Positions 20,162 to 29,524 of a DNA stretch of 64,000 nucleotides are shown here, one piece after another. The stretch covers positions 1-64,000 of the forward strand of contig CAIXAE010000011.1 of assembly GCA_903917345.1 (NCBI GenBank), read 5' to 3'. Every line of letters starts with the position of its first letter. Within the stretch, counting starts at the first letter, position 1. This DNA is from an uncultured Methylococcaceae bacterium. Its GTDB lineage: Bacteria > Pseudomonadota > Gammaproteobacteria > Methylococcales > Methylomonadaceae. The position numbers and the translations under genes were made by a program. The notes beneath the pieces were generated by a model, which was not told the origin of the DNA, did no database searches, and saw only the letters and a list, made by a program, of their open reading frames with translations.

Positions 20162-20940
20162 GTAGTGTTTCTTTACTGACTGTTTAATAGTCCTTTTCCC
20201 CATTTGAAAGTTTAGGATCATTGCTCTGGCCCTCTGCTAAGATGTCACAAACTCTAGTTTAAGGGTTGTAATAAGCAGATTCATTGTTACACCCCCTCAG
20301 TTCACCGTTGCAAACTCTAGACTATGTACTGGAAACTTACGTTTGAGTACTAGAGAAGTATTTGCATGGCTTTTTTATCAGAGCTGAATGTTCGGCCGTG
20401 CTTTTCCATCACTGAGTCTATTTAGCAGAGCAGTCGGCTGGATACATTTGACAGATGGGCTAATACTGCATTTCCATGGCAAGATAGTTGAACTGCATGG
20501 TCGGATTGGCTGAGTGATGCAACTTGTTTTTCCACCCATCAAAAATTGTTTCTCGTACAATTTAATGAGAGTTGAGCACTTTGTACAGAGGCTACGAATA
20601 GAGGAATTATTTATGGGTGGAGTGCTTCTGCTCTGCAGGGGGCTTTGATAAGGGCGATGGGGGATGATGCGTATTAGCCGAACACTCAATTATTACAGCA
20701 GATTGACTAGCAAGCACTTTTCAGTAACGAGTCGTGTTGCATAGATATATCGCTAGTCTACCAATGGAATGGCTAAATAAGCCACTCCAGCCATGCGTGA
20801 CTTAAAGTTTGATTGGCTTAAGATTGACAGAATCAATCCAACAAACTTAATAAATAGAACAGCTTATTGATGATTGCATTTCTTTGGGTATTCAAATAGA
20901 CTGCTCAGGAGTTAATTGAAACACTGTTTAAGAAATTGAT
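20162..20940 (+). other. 779-base gap without an intact gene
   Basis: A stretch with no convincing intact ORF between ubiA and the membrane/SPFH-like gene pair. It holds two copies of CAAACTCTAG about 60 bases apart in its first third, then a region resembling decayed coding sequence (a separate entry). A 103-codon open frame on the minus strand is proline- and serine-rich and looks like a shadow. No tRNA or clear promoter was recognised. Confidence 0.6.
20366..20769 (+). pseudogene. Possible decayed tryptophan-rich ORF
   Basis: Reading from the ATG gives protein-like sequence (for example RWANTAFPWQDS, TAWSDWLSDA and GWSASALQGALIRAMGDD) broken by in-frame TAG, TGA, TGA, TAG, TAG and finally TAA. 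The first five stops are each one transition from TGG, which suits decay of a tryptophan-rich gene. The family is not recognised. In this AT-rich DNA other frames are also partly open, so the region could be plain noncoding sequence. Confidence 0.3.
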
Positions 20941-22203
20941 ATGGAAAAAGCCCGTTATACTAAATTTGGCCCTAGTGGTTTAGGCAGTCTACTGAATCGT
21001 ATTCAGACCTTGTTCGTAGGGATGTTGCGCGTTTGGTCTATTCCTATTGTCTTAATGCTGAGTATTTCATCCGGCTTTACGACTTATTATGGGCTGTCTT
21101 ATTTTATCTTACCTTGGATTGCTTTAATTATTACCATAGCGATTCAATCGATTATCGTTATTTGTTCATTAGAAATTGCCAGTATTCATTGGCAAGCGAA
21201 TCGTGGGCGCTATTTAAGTGTGATTTTGTCATTATTAGTGGCCATAACAGCCTCTATTACGTTTTCTTATTTTAAGTTTTACGAGGTGTCACAAGCAGAA
21301 ACGATACGTATTGATCGTATCAATGTGCTTCGCCAAGACGTTAATGGTTATTTAAGTAATATTGTCACCGTTAAAAGTGCGATCTTAAAACAAAAACATG
21401 CTGATTTAGATAAACTCGCTGCAGAAGTGTCGCAAGCTTATTTTGGTACTCATGAACAAGTGCCAGATGCTTATAAAAATATCGTGGGTGAAGGGCCATT
21501 CTGGAAACATTACAATCAGCGTTATCAAACCGAAAAGACTGAGTTTGAACAACTCGATAAAGATTTTCATCAAATTGATGAACATATCCGGTCATTACAG
21601 ACCAGCTTAAATCACTTGTCGGTCGATACCGAAAAAAACTTTCAATTGCTGACATCTGAGTTACAAGAAGTGCAATTAAAGTTTAATGAGTTAGCAACCA
21701 ATGCCGGTTATACCGTCCCAGAATCGCCTATCTTGATGACTTATGCGCAATTTGTGCAAGGCGTTACGCCGTCATTTGCGATGTGGAATGATTTCTCCTT
21801 ATTTGCTTTTGCTTGCGCGGCGATGGTAGATTTCTTTACCTTCTTATTATCCTATCGTTTAGAAACTACCGCGCCAGGGCCCTTGACAGAAGAAGAGCAA
21901 GAGCTCGCTTTTCAATGTTTGAGAGAGTTCTCAGAATTTAGAATTAATAATAATGATGAGCTGGAAATAGTCATAGAAAAAACAGCCATTGAAAAAGCCC
22001 GACATTATTCAGATTGGTCCAGAATGTTTGCGGTAGGCTTTTTATTAAGTCGTGGTTTTTTAAGAAAGATTGATAAACGCTCCGTAGAGTTTGCACCTAA
22101 TCTTTATCCTTTGATGTCTGAAAGAATGAGTGCCCAAATTCAAGAGCTCAAAAATCAAGCGAATTTAGCTAAAGCGGCAGTTAAAGAGGTGGATGATGAG
22201 TGA
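20941..22203 (+). CDS. Uncharacterised multi-pass membrane protein with periplasmic or cytoplasmic coiled coil
   Basis: A 420-residue protein that I do not recognise. Three hydrophobic helices lie at about 31-51, 54-82 and 91-113, and a fourth near 283-305. Between the third and fourth is a 165-residue helical, charged region (RQDVNGYLSN to SELQEVQLKF) likely to form coiled coil. The C-terminal 110 residues are soluble and helical. The start codon has only a weak ribosome-binding site. The gene overlaps the following SPFH-like gene by 11 bases, so they probably act together at the inner membrane. Confidence 0.8.
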   Translation: MEKARYTKFGPSGLGSLLNRIQTLFVGMLRVWSIPIVLMLSISSGFTTYYGLSYFILPWIALIITIAIQSIIVICSLEIASIHWQANRGRYLSVILSLLVAITASITFSYFKFYEVSQAETIRIDRINVLRQDVNGYLSNIVTVKSAILKQKHADLDKLAAEVSQAYFGTHEQVPDAYKNIVGEGPFWKHYNQRYQTEKTEFEQLDKDFHQIDEHIRSLQTSLNHLSVDTEKNFQLLTSELQEVQLKFNELATNAGYTVPESPILMTYAQFVQGVTPSFAMWNDFSLFAFACAAMVDFFTFLLSYRLETTAPGPLTEEEQELAFQCLREFSEFRINNNDELEIVIEKTAIEKARHYSDWSRMFAVGFLLSRGFLRKIDKRSVEFAPNLYPLMSERMSAQIQELKNQANLAKAAVKEVDDE

Positions 22204-23506
22204 TAATCAAGCCTTAATACAAGCCTGGTTAAGAGGCGAACATGGGTTGGTCCCTAATGATCAGTTTGTTTGGGATCCTGGTTTTGATGCGGAGCGTTGT
22301 GTCGTTGTGTCTAAATTAGGTTTTCATAATCGTGTCTTTGAGAAGCCGGTCAATTTTGAACCCCGTTTTTATCAAAAAGTGGTCGCTTTACCCATAGCAC
22401 AGTGGTCTTTGTCGATTGATCACCGGCTTTATGGTGGTTTTTGTGCGTTAACGGCCGATTTACAAATCTATTTTCAGGCCAGCTTAGTGTATGCCCAAAG
22501 TAATAGGGGTGTTATTGTAGAATTAAATAGACATATAAAAACAACCTATGAGAGTGTTATTAATGATTTGGTTAAAACAGAGCTCAACCAACTTAAAGAT
22601 GCGGAATGGGTGCAACAGGGTCTAGCAGAAGTTGAGAGAAAGATAGCATCCGGTATTAACGAAACGTTGCTTTTAAGGCATGTCCAAGCGCGCACGCAAT
22701 GTGAGTTAACCCCTCATTTTGCGTTAACGGCAACCGACACCTTGGAAGGCCGCTTTGCACAGGATGCTGTTTATCACAAAGTCATGCAAAAAGATTTTGA
22801 ATTCCGTGAGAAACAAGCCCTTGATCAATTTAAACAGGCTGAACAATTAGAGCAGATACGCTTAGAGCATGCTAAAAAACAATTAGAAGTTATTCAGCAA
22901 GAAGATGAAATACAGTGCCAAAAACGAGCATTGGAGGCGGAGTTAGCAAAGAAAAAGTTAGCGGAGTTAGAGTTGCAGAGGGAACAGCAACATGAAATAG
23001 AAGTGCGCTTAGAAAGGGATAATGCCCGCTATGAGAAAGAATTAAAAGCCATCGAGTTGGCAAGCGCCTTAGAGTTTGAGAAAGAAAAGCTCGTGCTTGA
23101 ACAGCAGTTAGAACTGCAAAAGCTCGATCAACAACTAGCGCATGAACAGGTTTTAAAAAGTAAGCGAGGCTTCGAAGAATCGGCTACGCTTGCCCAGCAA
23201 CAAAAAGCAGAACAATTGGAGCAAGAAAAAGCCTTACAAAGAAAGCGTTTAGATTTAGAGATACAACTTAAAGAAGAAGAAGCTGAGCAGATTAAGCGGC
23301 AGAAATTAGCTGAAAAATTAGCAGCGCTCAAGATAGAGCATGATTTTAAGATCAATAAAATGAACTTAGAGGCCGAGGTTAAAGCCTTAGAGTTGCGAGC
23401 AGAAACGCTGAAGAGTAAAGATGATTTCTTACATAAAGAAATCGAATGGTTGGTATTAGATAAACAGCGTGCTGAGATGACACGATTAACACAAGAGAAT
23501 AATTAA
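22193..23506 (+). CDS. SPFH/band-7-like protein with long C-terminal coiled coil
   Basis: A 437-residue protein. Residues about 30-195 read like a divergent SPFH (stomatin/flotillin) domain: VVVSKLGFHNRVFEKPVNF, strands around LSIDHRLYGGFCALTADLQI, and helices ending near GINETLLLRHVQARTQCEL. From about 205 to the end it is an almost unbroken charged coiled coil rich in Glu, Lys, Gln and Leu. It has no transmembrane helix of its own. A second ATG one codon later is an equal start. It likely assembles on the membrane through the overlapping upstream gene. The SPFH assignment is inference by pattern. Confidence 0.7.
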   Translation: MMSDNQALIQAWLRGEHGLVPNDQFVWDPGFDAERCVVVSKLGFHNRVFEKPVNFEPRFYQKVVALPIAQWSLSIDHRLYGGFCALTADLQIYFQASLVYAQSNRGVIVELNRHIKTTYESVINDLVKTELNQLKDAEWVQQGLAEVERKIASGINETLLLRHVQARTQCELTPHFALTATDTLEGRFAQDAVYHKVMQKDFEFREKQALDQFKQAEQLEQIRLEHAKKQLEVIQQEDEIQCQKRALEAELAKKKLAELELQREQQHEIEVRLERDNARYEKELKAIELASALEFEKEKLVLEQQLELQKLDQQLAHEQVLKSKRGFEESATLAQQQKAEQLEQEKALQRKRLDLEIQLKEEEAEQIKRQKLAEKLAALKIEHDFKINKMNLEAEVKALELRAETLKSKDDFLHKEIEWLVLDKQRAEMTRLTQENN

Positions 23507-23531
23507 GTTTTTTTAGTATTCCATAAACAGT

Positions 23532-23556
23532 GTAGGCTCTGTGTTGCAGAGCCTAC
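23532..23556. terminator. Inverted repeat between convergent genes
   Basis: A perfect 10-bp stem GTAGGCTCTG/CAGAGCCTAC with a 5-base loop between the SPFH-like gene and the convergent glnN. It lacks a T-run in either direction. Its place suggests a shared transcription barrier. Confidence 0.55.
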
Positions 23557-23572
23557 TGTCAGCAAGAACTAA

Positions 23573-25747
23573 TTATTTAATAAATAACATTTCTTGATAG
23601 GTTGGGAAAGGCCATAACTCATCAGAAATTTCAGTTTCAAGACTATCTGCATACGCTCTCGCTTCGTCCATTAAGGGGCGAATGGTTTTAGCGCAGAATT
23701 GTAGATGATCTTCAATTGTAGCAAAGTCATGTTGCGCTATCGCTGCACTGAGTTTCTCAATGATAGCGGTTAAGCTATTCAAGCTTTCGCTGATGGTTGT
23801 TAAACGACCCGCGTCTAAGGTAATACCGTTGCCTTTTAAACTGCTTAAAGTAGAAGACAATTCGGCTAAATACTTAACAGCCGCAGGATAAATACCGGTT
23901 TTTACCATGCTAACCACCAATTTAGCTTCTACTTCAATCGCTAAAATATATTGTTCTGCATAGATTTCAAAACGGCTGGCTAGTTCTACAGGAGACAGTA
24001 CGCCTAATTTATCAAACAACTCTTCGATATATTTTTCTTTTAAAACAGGTAACGCGTCTGCGGCTGTTTTAAGGTTAGCTAAGCCGCGTTCTTCAACCGC
24101 CATTTTGTGCCATTCAGCTGAATAACCATTGCCACCGAATACCACAGCACCGTGCGTATCAATAATTTCTTTTAAAGTCGCTAGAACAGCGGCCTCTAAA
24201 GCAACGCCTTTCGCTAAATGTGCTTCTAAGGTATCTGCTACCCAGTTTAATGAGTCTGCTAACATTGTGTTCATAGACACTAAAGGGCCTGCAACTGATT
24301 GCCCCGAACCTACCGCTCTAAATTCAAAACGGTTACCGGTAAACGCAAAAGGTGACGTACGGTTTCTGTCGCCTGCATCTTTATTAAATATCGGTAGCGT
24401 AGAAATACCTAAATCCATAACGCCCGCATTTAAAGAGCCGGTGATTTTACCGTTACTGATTTGTTCAAATACGTTATCAATTTGGCTGCCTAGGTACACA
24501 GACATAATCGCTGGAGGCGCTTCGTTAGCACCTAAACGATGATCGTTACTGGCTGATGCGATAACCGCGCGTAATAAAGGGCCGTATTTATGCACGCCAC
24601 GAATAACCGCAGCACAGAATATTAAAAATTGTGTGTTCGAGTGGGGCGTGTTACCTGGATCTAATAAGTTACCTTGTGTTGAGTTACCCACAGACCAGTT
24701 AACGTGTTTACCTGAACCATTAATGCCTTTAAAAGGTTTTTCATGTAATAAGCACACCAGACCATGTTTTTTAGCGGTGTTTTTTAACACAGTCATGATC
24801 ATTTGTTGGTGATCAGTCGCTACGTTGGCTGCTTCATGGAAGGGCGCAATTTCAAATTGACCGGGCGCTACTTCGTTATGACGCGTTTTAGCAGGAATGC
24901 CTAAACGATACAGTTGTTCTTCAACATCTTGCATATACACTTGGACGCGTTCTGGAATCGCACCAAAGTAATGGTCATCAAATTGTTGGCCTTTAGCCGG
25001 TGAAGCACCTAATAAAGTACGACCCGATAATAATAAATCAGGGCGGCTGTTAACAAAGTTAGCATCCACTAAAAAGTATTCTTGTTCTGCGCCACAGCTA
25101 GAGTTAACCGGTGCAATGTCTTTATTGCCTAATAACGATAATACGCGTGTGGCGGCTTTGTTCATTGCCGCATTTGAGCGTAATAAAGGTGTTTTCTTAT
25201 CTAAGGCTTCACCTGTCCATGATACAAACACGGTAGGAATACATAAAGTAGCGCCATTGTCTGTGTTTACGATGTAAGCAGGGCTGGTCACATCCCATGC
25301 GGTATAGCCACGCGCTTCAAATGTAGAGCGAATGCCACCGTTAGGGAATGATGAACCGTCGGGTTCGCCTTGGACTAATAATTTGCCGCTAAATTCTGAG
25401 ATAACGCTACCGTCACTTTGTACAGAAATAAAGCCGTCATGTTTTTCTGCAGTTGCATTCGTTAAAGGATAGAAAACGTGGGCGTAATAAAGCGCGCCTT
25501 TAGATAATGCCCAGTCTTTCATAGCCGCAGCTACAACGTCCGCAACAGATATGTCGAGTTCTGCGCCTGTTTCAACCGTTTTCTTAACTGATTTGAAAAT
25601 TTCTTTCGGCAAACTCTCTTTCATTTTAGCGAGTGTAAACACGTCGCTCGCCCAAAGCGTTGATAAAGGCTCTGGGAAGGTTGTTGCTGTAGGTTGACGA
25701 TTAGTAATGTTTTGAACAGCTTGAATGCGTGCAGCATTTCCAGTCAT
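23573..25747 (-). CDS. glnN: Glutamine synthetase type III
   Basis: ATP-dependent amidation of glutamate with ammonium, by the long GSIII form (usually about 700-730 residues; here 724). Readable family blocks are [71 protein letters not shown] and [18 protein letters not shown], covering the ATP, glutamate and metal sites. It is a second glutamine synthetase next to the GSI gene glnA. A sigma-54 box and an NtrC-like site upstream indicate nitrogen-limited expression. Confidence 0.95.
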   Translation of the reverse strand: MTGNAARIQAVQNITNRQPTATTFPEPLSTLWASDVFTLAKMKESLPKEIFKSVKKTVETGAELDISVADVVAAAMKDWALSKGALYYAHVFYPLTNATAEKHDGFISVQSDGSVISEFSGKLLVQGEPDGSSFPNGGIRSTFEARGYTAWDVTSPAYIVNTDNGATLCIPTVFVSWTGEALDKKTPLLRSNAAMNKAATRVLSLLGNKDIAPVNSSCGAEQEYFLVDANFVNSRPDLLLSGRTLLGASPAKGQQFDDHYFGAIPERVQVYMQDVEEQLYRLGIPAKTRHNEVAPGQFEIAPFHEAANVATDHQQMIMTVLKNTAKKHGLVCLLHEKPFKGINGSGKHVNWSVGNSTQGNLLDPGNTPHSNTQFLIFCAAVIRGVHKYGPLLRAVIASASNDHRLGANEAPPAIMSVYLGSQIDNVFEQISNGKITGSLNAGVMDLGISTLPIFNKDAGDRNRTSPFAFTGNRFEFRAVGSGQSVAGPLVSMNTMLADSLNWVADTLEAHLAKGVALEAAVLATLKEIIDTHGAVVFGGNGYSAEWHKMAVEERGLANLKTAADALPVLKEKYIEELFDKLGVLSPVELASRFEIYAEQYILAIEVEAKLVVSMVKTGIYPAAVKYLAELSSTLSSLKGNGITLDAGRLTTISESLNSLTAIIEKLSAAIAQHDFATIEDHLQFCAKTIRPLMDEARAYADSLETEISDELWPFPTYQEMLFIK

Positions 25748-25797
25748 AGTTTTCCCCTGTACGGTTAGTTTATTGAGTGTTATGTAGTTAAGATTTA

Positions 25798-25813
25798 TGC
25801 AAGAATCGAACCA
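25798..25813 (-). promoter_or_regulatory. Sigma-54 (-24/-12) promoter of glnN
   Basis: On the minus strand the sequence is TGGTTCGATTCTTGCA, matching the TGGCAC-N5-TTGCA consensus at the invariant GG and GC with correct spacing. The start point would fall near 25787, about 40 bases before the glnN ATG. Confidence 0.75.
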
Positions 25814-25929
25814 AAATAAATAAGATGAAAGAGTGGTGTGATAATTCTAAAGATTGCACAGATAACGGGGCTTATATTAATCAGAGTTAAGTTGGGATGC
25901 TGAATTTTTTTAGTGCGTGGCGTTTTTAG

Positions 25930-25946
25930 CGCGCTAAATTGGTGCG
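25930..25946 (-). promoter_or_regulatory. NtrC-like enhancer site upstream of glnN
   Basis: CGCGCTAAATTGGTGCG (plus-strand reading) resembles the NtrC dyad TGCAC-N7-GGTGCA, with symmetrical GCGC ends. It lies about 120 bases upstream of the -24 box of glnN, a usual enhancer distance. Confidence 0.5.
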
Positions 25947-26008
25947 CAGATAGTGTGGGGTTGGGCTTTAGTGATGGGCTGGTTTTTGGCTTTATGTTTT
26001 TTGTGGGC

Positions 26009-26038
26009 AAAAAAAATGCGCCCGTAGGCGCATTTTTA
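26009..26038 (-). terminator. Rho-independent terminator of the porin gene
   Basis: On the minus strand a stem AATGCGCC/GGCGCATT with a 4-base loop is followed by eight T, 26 bases after the porin stop. Confidence 0.88.
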
Positions 26039-26063
26039 TAGACAAGATTTAAACTCGGTAGAC

Positions 26064-27416
26064 TTAGAAAGTAACAGTAAAGTCGTTTGAGAATAATACT
26101 TGGTCTTTTTGGCCGCCGAATGGTGATCCAGCTGCAGTTGAAGTTGTAGTGTCAATCCAGTCATAACGTACGTTTGGACGTAAGTTTAACCATTTAGTAG
26201 GTTTCCAATTTAAGCCCCATGTTAATTCATAGTAACTCGCGGCAACACCAGTAGAGTAGTTTGTGCCGTGTGCTGCGTAACTATAATTTTGGCCATTAGT
26301 TGCCCCACTGATACGACTAGGAGCAAAGACCCTGAAGCCATTTTGGTCTCTGAACCATTCAGCACGCATGCCTGCAGTTAAGTTGTCTTTTAAATCATAG
26401 GTTAAATGTGAGTTAATACCATACCATTCTGCTGTAGTTACATTAGTTGGCGTAATAACGCCTTCCGCAAAGCCGTGGTCGTGTTGTAACACTAAGTGAG
26501 TTTTGTCAGTAATGTTGTGTTTTAAAACAACGCTGTATAAAGCCCATGTTTTGTTGCTGCTTTCTGATGTTTTACCATAAGTGCCGCTAACGTTGGCTGA
26601 AGTGCCCTTGTCGTTGCTTGTCCAAGTGGCGCCACCAATGCCGCTCCAGTTGCCAAGTTGTTTATCCCAACCGCCATCCCAGCCGCCCGTAGCACTGCCA
26701 GTCGTGATTCCGCCCATAACGTTCCAGTTAGAATCTATGTTGTAATTGCTTAAAGCGCCCGTGTGTGTGAACGGTTCGCCATATTGCATGGTATAAGCGT
26801 GAGAGTAAAAGAAGTTCTCATTCGCGGGTACAGTTTCATAACCAATCGGGGTATAAAAGTGACCTACTTTAACGTCAACACCATTGCCGAAGGGTAAATA
26901 AGCTTCGCCATAGGCTTGTGGTAAAGCGAATCCATAAAAACGGTCCGAGCTTAGGATGTTAAGGTCCCAGCTGCCTCTTGGTTGTGCTAAGCCAGTATTT
27001 ACATTAAAAGCCGGTACACCGTATGCTTGCGTAAAAATAGCATCACTACCAAACATGGTGTCTAAACGACCACCGAATGAATATTCAGATCCTTCTGTTG
27101 CCACTGCTTTTTGAATGTTTAAGTTCAATTGGTTTAATTGGAATTCGCTCGCACGGTCACCAAAAGTCACAGGGCCGTTAAAGCCGTTGCTTGGGTTGTT
27201 GCCGTTGTAAGTGATACCTGCGTTCGCGATGCCGCTGACCACGATGCCGTGTTTCTTTAAGAAGCTCGTTTCGTTAACGTCGTATCCAGTTAATGCTTGA
27301 ACAGCACCTTTTGATTCATAAAAATCATTAGCCAATGCGTTAACAGAAGTCAGTGATAGTAAGCCACTGGCTGCTGCAATAAGCATTTTGCTTGTGCGAT
27401 TTGATGGTTGTTTCAT
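26064..27416 (-). CDS. Outer-membrane beta-barrel porin, BBP2 (OmpL-like) family
   Basis: A 450-residue exported protein. The signal peptide occupies about residues 1-29, with cleavage after NALA. The body is rich in glycine, asparagine and aromatic residues with alternating strands, and ends in FTVTF, a terminal phenylalanine as in outer-membrane barrels. The block VGHFYTPIGYETVPANENFF and the EPFTHTGAL segment are typical of the BBP2 porin family. Flanked by the two glutamine synthetase genes and preceded by its own sigma-54 box, it probably admits a nitrogen compound; the substrate is unknown. Confidence 0.88.
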   Translation of the reverse strand: MKQPSNRTSKMLIAAASGLLSLTSVNALANDFYESKGAVQALTGYDVNETSFLKKHGIVVSGIANAGITYNGNNPSNGFNGPVTFGDRASEFQLNQLNLNIQKAVATEGSEYSFGGRLDTMFGSDAIFTQAYGVPAFNVNTGLAQPRGSWDLNILSSDRFYGFALPQAYGEAYLPFGNGVDVKVGHFYTPIGYETVPANENFFYSHAYTMQYGEPFTHTGALSNYNIDSNWNVMGGITTGSATGGWDGGWDKQLGNWSGIGGATWTSNDKGTSANVSGTYGKTSESSNKTWALYSVVLKHNITDKTHLVLQHDHGFAEGVITPTNVTTAEWYGINSHLTYDLKDNLTAGMRAEWFRDQNGFRVFAPSRISGATNGQNYSYAAHGTNYSTGVAASYYELTWGLNWKPTKWLNLRPNVRYDWIDTTTSTAAGSPFGGQKDQVLFSNDFTVTF

Positions 27417-27506
27417 AGTGTTTCCTCTTTGTTGCTTAATAAAAAACTATTTTGTTGTTAAGTGACAACGGGCATAGTGTTATAAGATTCTTACCGTTAT
27501 ATTTAA

Positions 27507-27522
27507 TGCAGAATCTATGCCA
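27507..27522 (-). promoter_or_regulatory. Sigma-54 (-24/-12) promoter of the porin gene
   Basis: On the minus strand TGGCATAGATTCTGCA matches TGGCAC-N5-TTGCA with exact spacing and only two mismatches outside the invariant GG and GC. The start point would be near 27496, leaving a leader of about 80 bases. Confidence 0.78.
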
Positions 27523-27583
27523 CAAATCGAGTATAGCAAAAACAATGACTTGCCGTCTGCATTTAATCTTAATTATTTTTATT

Positions 27584-27600
27584 TGTACTTTTATGGTGCG
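27584..27600. promoter_or_regulatory. NtrC-like enhancer between porin and glnA
   Basis: TGTACTTTTATGGTGCG resembles the NtrC dyad (TGCAC-N7-GGTGCA). It lies about 60 bases upstream of the porin -24 box and about 230 bases upstream of the glnA box, so one enhancer could serve both divergent promoters. Confidence 0.45.
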
Positions 27601-27621
27601 TAATCGTCTCTAAGCGATTCA

Positions 27622-27644
27622 ATGTTGTGCAAAAATAGCAACAT
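27622..27644. promoter_or_regulatory. Inverted repeat ATGTTG-N11-CAACAT
   Basis: A dyad with perfect 6-bp arms and an 11-base centre in the divergent porin/glnA control region, 22 bases from the NtrC-like site. The arm spacing equals that of NtrC dyads, but the arm sequence differs. It may be a second NtrC site or that of another regulator. Confidence 0.35.
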
Positions 27645-27827
27645 GTTGTATCCGTGCAAATACGGCTAAAAACGGATCTTTAGGCTTTTTTGTGTGCCTA
27701 TATATTAAGGAGTCGAAAAGAATAGGGTGGGCTCACTGTGTTATTCAGGCGCTGTTAAGTTCAAGAAGTTAACGGAAAACAGAATATTAGGCGCGGTGTA
27801 TTTTTTGTGGGTAATTGGGTAAAAAAA

Positions 27828-27843
27828 TGGTATCTTTAGCGCG
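27828..27843 (+). promoter_or_regulatory. Possible sigma-54 promoter of glnA
   Basis: TGGTATCTTTAGCGCG keeps the invariant GG and GC at the right spacing but departs from consensus elsewhere. It would start transcription near 27853, about 45 bases before the glnA ATG. Weaker than the glnN, porin and glnK boxes. Confidence 0.45.
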
Positions 27844-27897
27844 TTTGGCAAAAACACAAACTCAATAATAATAAACTACACTAAGGAGACTTCTCTG

Positions 27898-29307
27898 ATG
27901 TCTGTAAAAAAAGTATTAAAAATGATTGAAGAAAACGATGTTAAATTCGTTGATTTTCGTTTCGTTGATACCCGTGGTAAAGAACAGCATGTAACATTCC
28001 CTGCGCATTCAATTGATGAAGATACCTTTGAAGAAGGTAACATGTTCGATGGATCTTCTGTAGCGGGTTGGAAACACATCAATGAATCAGACATGATTTT
28101 AATGCCTGATCCATCAACAGCGGTTATGGATCCCTTTTTTGATGACAACACTTTAATCTTACGTTGTGACATCATTGAGCCAAAAAATATGCAAGGTTAT
28201 GAGCGTGACCCTCGTTCATTAGCTAAACGTGCAGAAAACTATTTAAAATCTACCGGTATCGCAGACACTGCGTTCTTTGGTCCAGAAAATGAATTCTTTA
28301 TCTTTGATGATGTCCGTTGGGGCACTGATATGAGCGGTTCATTCTACAAAGTTGATTCTGAAGAAGCGGGTTGGAACTCAGAAAAAGTATATGCTGACGG
28401 TAACACAGGTCACCGCCCAAGCGTTAAAGGCGGTTACTTCCCAGTACCTCCCGTTGATTCATTCCAAGATATGCGTTCTGCAATGTGCTTAACGTTAGAA
28501 GAAATGGGTCAAACGACTGAGGTTCATCACCACGAAGTGGCGACTGCAGGTCAATGTGAAATCGGCGTTAAATTTAACACGCTAGTTAAAAAAGCAGACG
28601 AAGTTTTAGAATTAAAATACGTTATCGCTAATATCGCGCATGCCTATGGCAAAACAGCAACGTTTATGCCTAAACCATTAGTGGGTGATAACGGTAGCGG
28701 TATGCACGTGCACCAATCGTTAGCGAAAGACGGTAAAAACTTGTTTACAGGTGATTTATACGGTGGTTTATCAGAAACGGCGTTGTATTACATCGGCGGT
28801 ATCATTAAACACGCAAGAGCCTTGAATGCATTTACTAATGCGTCAACTAACAGTTACAAACGTCTAGTACCTGGTTTCGAAGCGCCTGTTATGTTGGCTT
28901 ACTCAGCGCGTAACCGTTCTGCGTCTATCCGTATTCCTTTTGTAAACAACCCAAAAGGCCGTCGTATCGAAGTACGTTTCCCTGATTCAACAGCTAACCC
29001 TTACTTGGCGTTCTCTGCTATGTTGATGGCGGGCTTAGATGGTATTCAAAACAAAATTCATCCTGGCGATGCGATGGATAAAGATTTGTATGACTTACCC
29101 GCAGAAGAAGCAAACTTAATCCCACAAGTGTGTCATTCATTTGACCAAGCCTTAGACGCGTTAGACGCTGATCGTGAGTTCTTGTTAAAAGGCGGCGTAT
29201 TTACTGATGACGTTATCGATGGTTATATTGCATTGAAGATGGAAGAAGTGACTCGTTTACGTATGAGTACTCATCCAGCTGAATACGATATGTACTACAG
29301 CTTGTAA
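27898..29307 (+). CDS. glnA: Glutamine synthetase type I
   Basis: The main ammonium-assimilating enzyme, a cytoplasmic dodecamer. It has 469 residues. Family blocks include FMFDGSS-like [52 protein letters not shown] and the adenylylation site tyrosine in [11 protein letters not shown] near residue 397, so GlnE-type control is expected. A strong AAGGAGAC precedes the ATG. It is followed by a terminator and then ntrBC, the classical glnA-glnL-glnG order. Confidence 0.98.
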   Translation: MSVKKVLKMIEENDVKFVDFRFVDTRGKEQHVTFPAHSIDEDTFEEGNMFDGSSVAGWKHINESDMILMPDPSTAVMDPFFDDNTLILRCDIIEPKNMQGYERDPRSLAKRAENYLKSTGIADTAFFGPENEFFIFDDVRWGTDMSGSFYKVDSEEAGWNSEKVYADGNTGHRPSVKGGYFPVPPVDSFQDMRSAMCLTLEEMGQTTEVHHHEVATAGQCEIGVKFNTLVKKADEVLELKYVIANIAHAYGKTATFMPKPLVGDNGSGMHVHQSLAKDGKNLFTGDLYGGLSETALYYIGGIIKHARALNAFTNASTNSYKRLVPGFEAPVMLAYSARNRSASIRIPFVNNPKGRRIEVRFPDSTANPYLAFSAMLMAGLDGIQNKIHPGDAMDKDLYDLPAEEANLIPQVCHSFDQALDALDADREFLLKGGVFTDDVIDGYIALKMEEVTRLRMSTHPAEYDMYYSL

Positions 29308-29345
29308 GGCTTAAGCCTGTGTAATGCAGGCTTAGAGTGATACAT

Positions 29346-29381
29346 AAAAACCCCGCAAGTTTGACTTGTCGGGGTTTTTTT
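29346..29381 (+). terminator. Rho-independent terminator of glnA
   Basis: A long stem AAACCCCGCAAGT/ACTTGTCGGGGTTT with one bulge, a 3-base loop and seven T, starting 38 bases after the glnA stop. It would limit read-through into ntrB. Confidence 0.9.
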
Positions 29382-29524
29382 ATGGCTGCCGATCCATTTT
29401 GGTGCGTTAGTTCCCGTATAATTCCCTATCATCTTATTAAACCTTAATTCTTTAAGGCTTGGTCTATAAATTGCTTTAAAGAATCGTAAATCTTATTGCC
29501 TAAAAGGAACTGATTAGAAAGGCT

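Larger units (their letters stand above)
25748..26063 (-). other. Regulatory gap between glnN and the porin gene
   Basis: A 316-base gap holding the glnN sigma-54 promoter, an NtrC-like site and the porin terminator. A 71-codon open frame on the minus strand here has no family features and is treated as noncoding. Confidence 0.7.

Noticed and set aside
20378-20689. 103-codon open frame on the minus strand in the ubiA-downstream gap
   Set aside because: Rich in proline, serine and cysteine with no domain pattern; the plus-strand frame gives more protein-like sequence even though it is broken.
25795-26010. 71-codon open frame on the minus strand between glnN and the porin
   Set aside because: It overlaps the glnN sigma-54 promoter and the NtrC-like site, and has no recognisable features.
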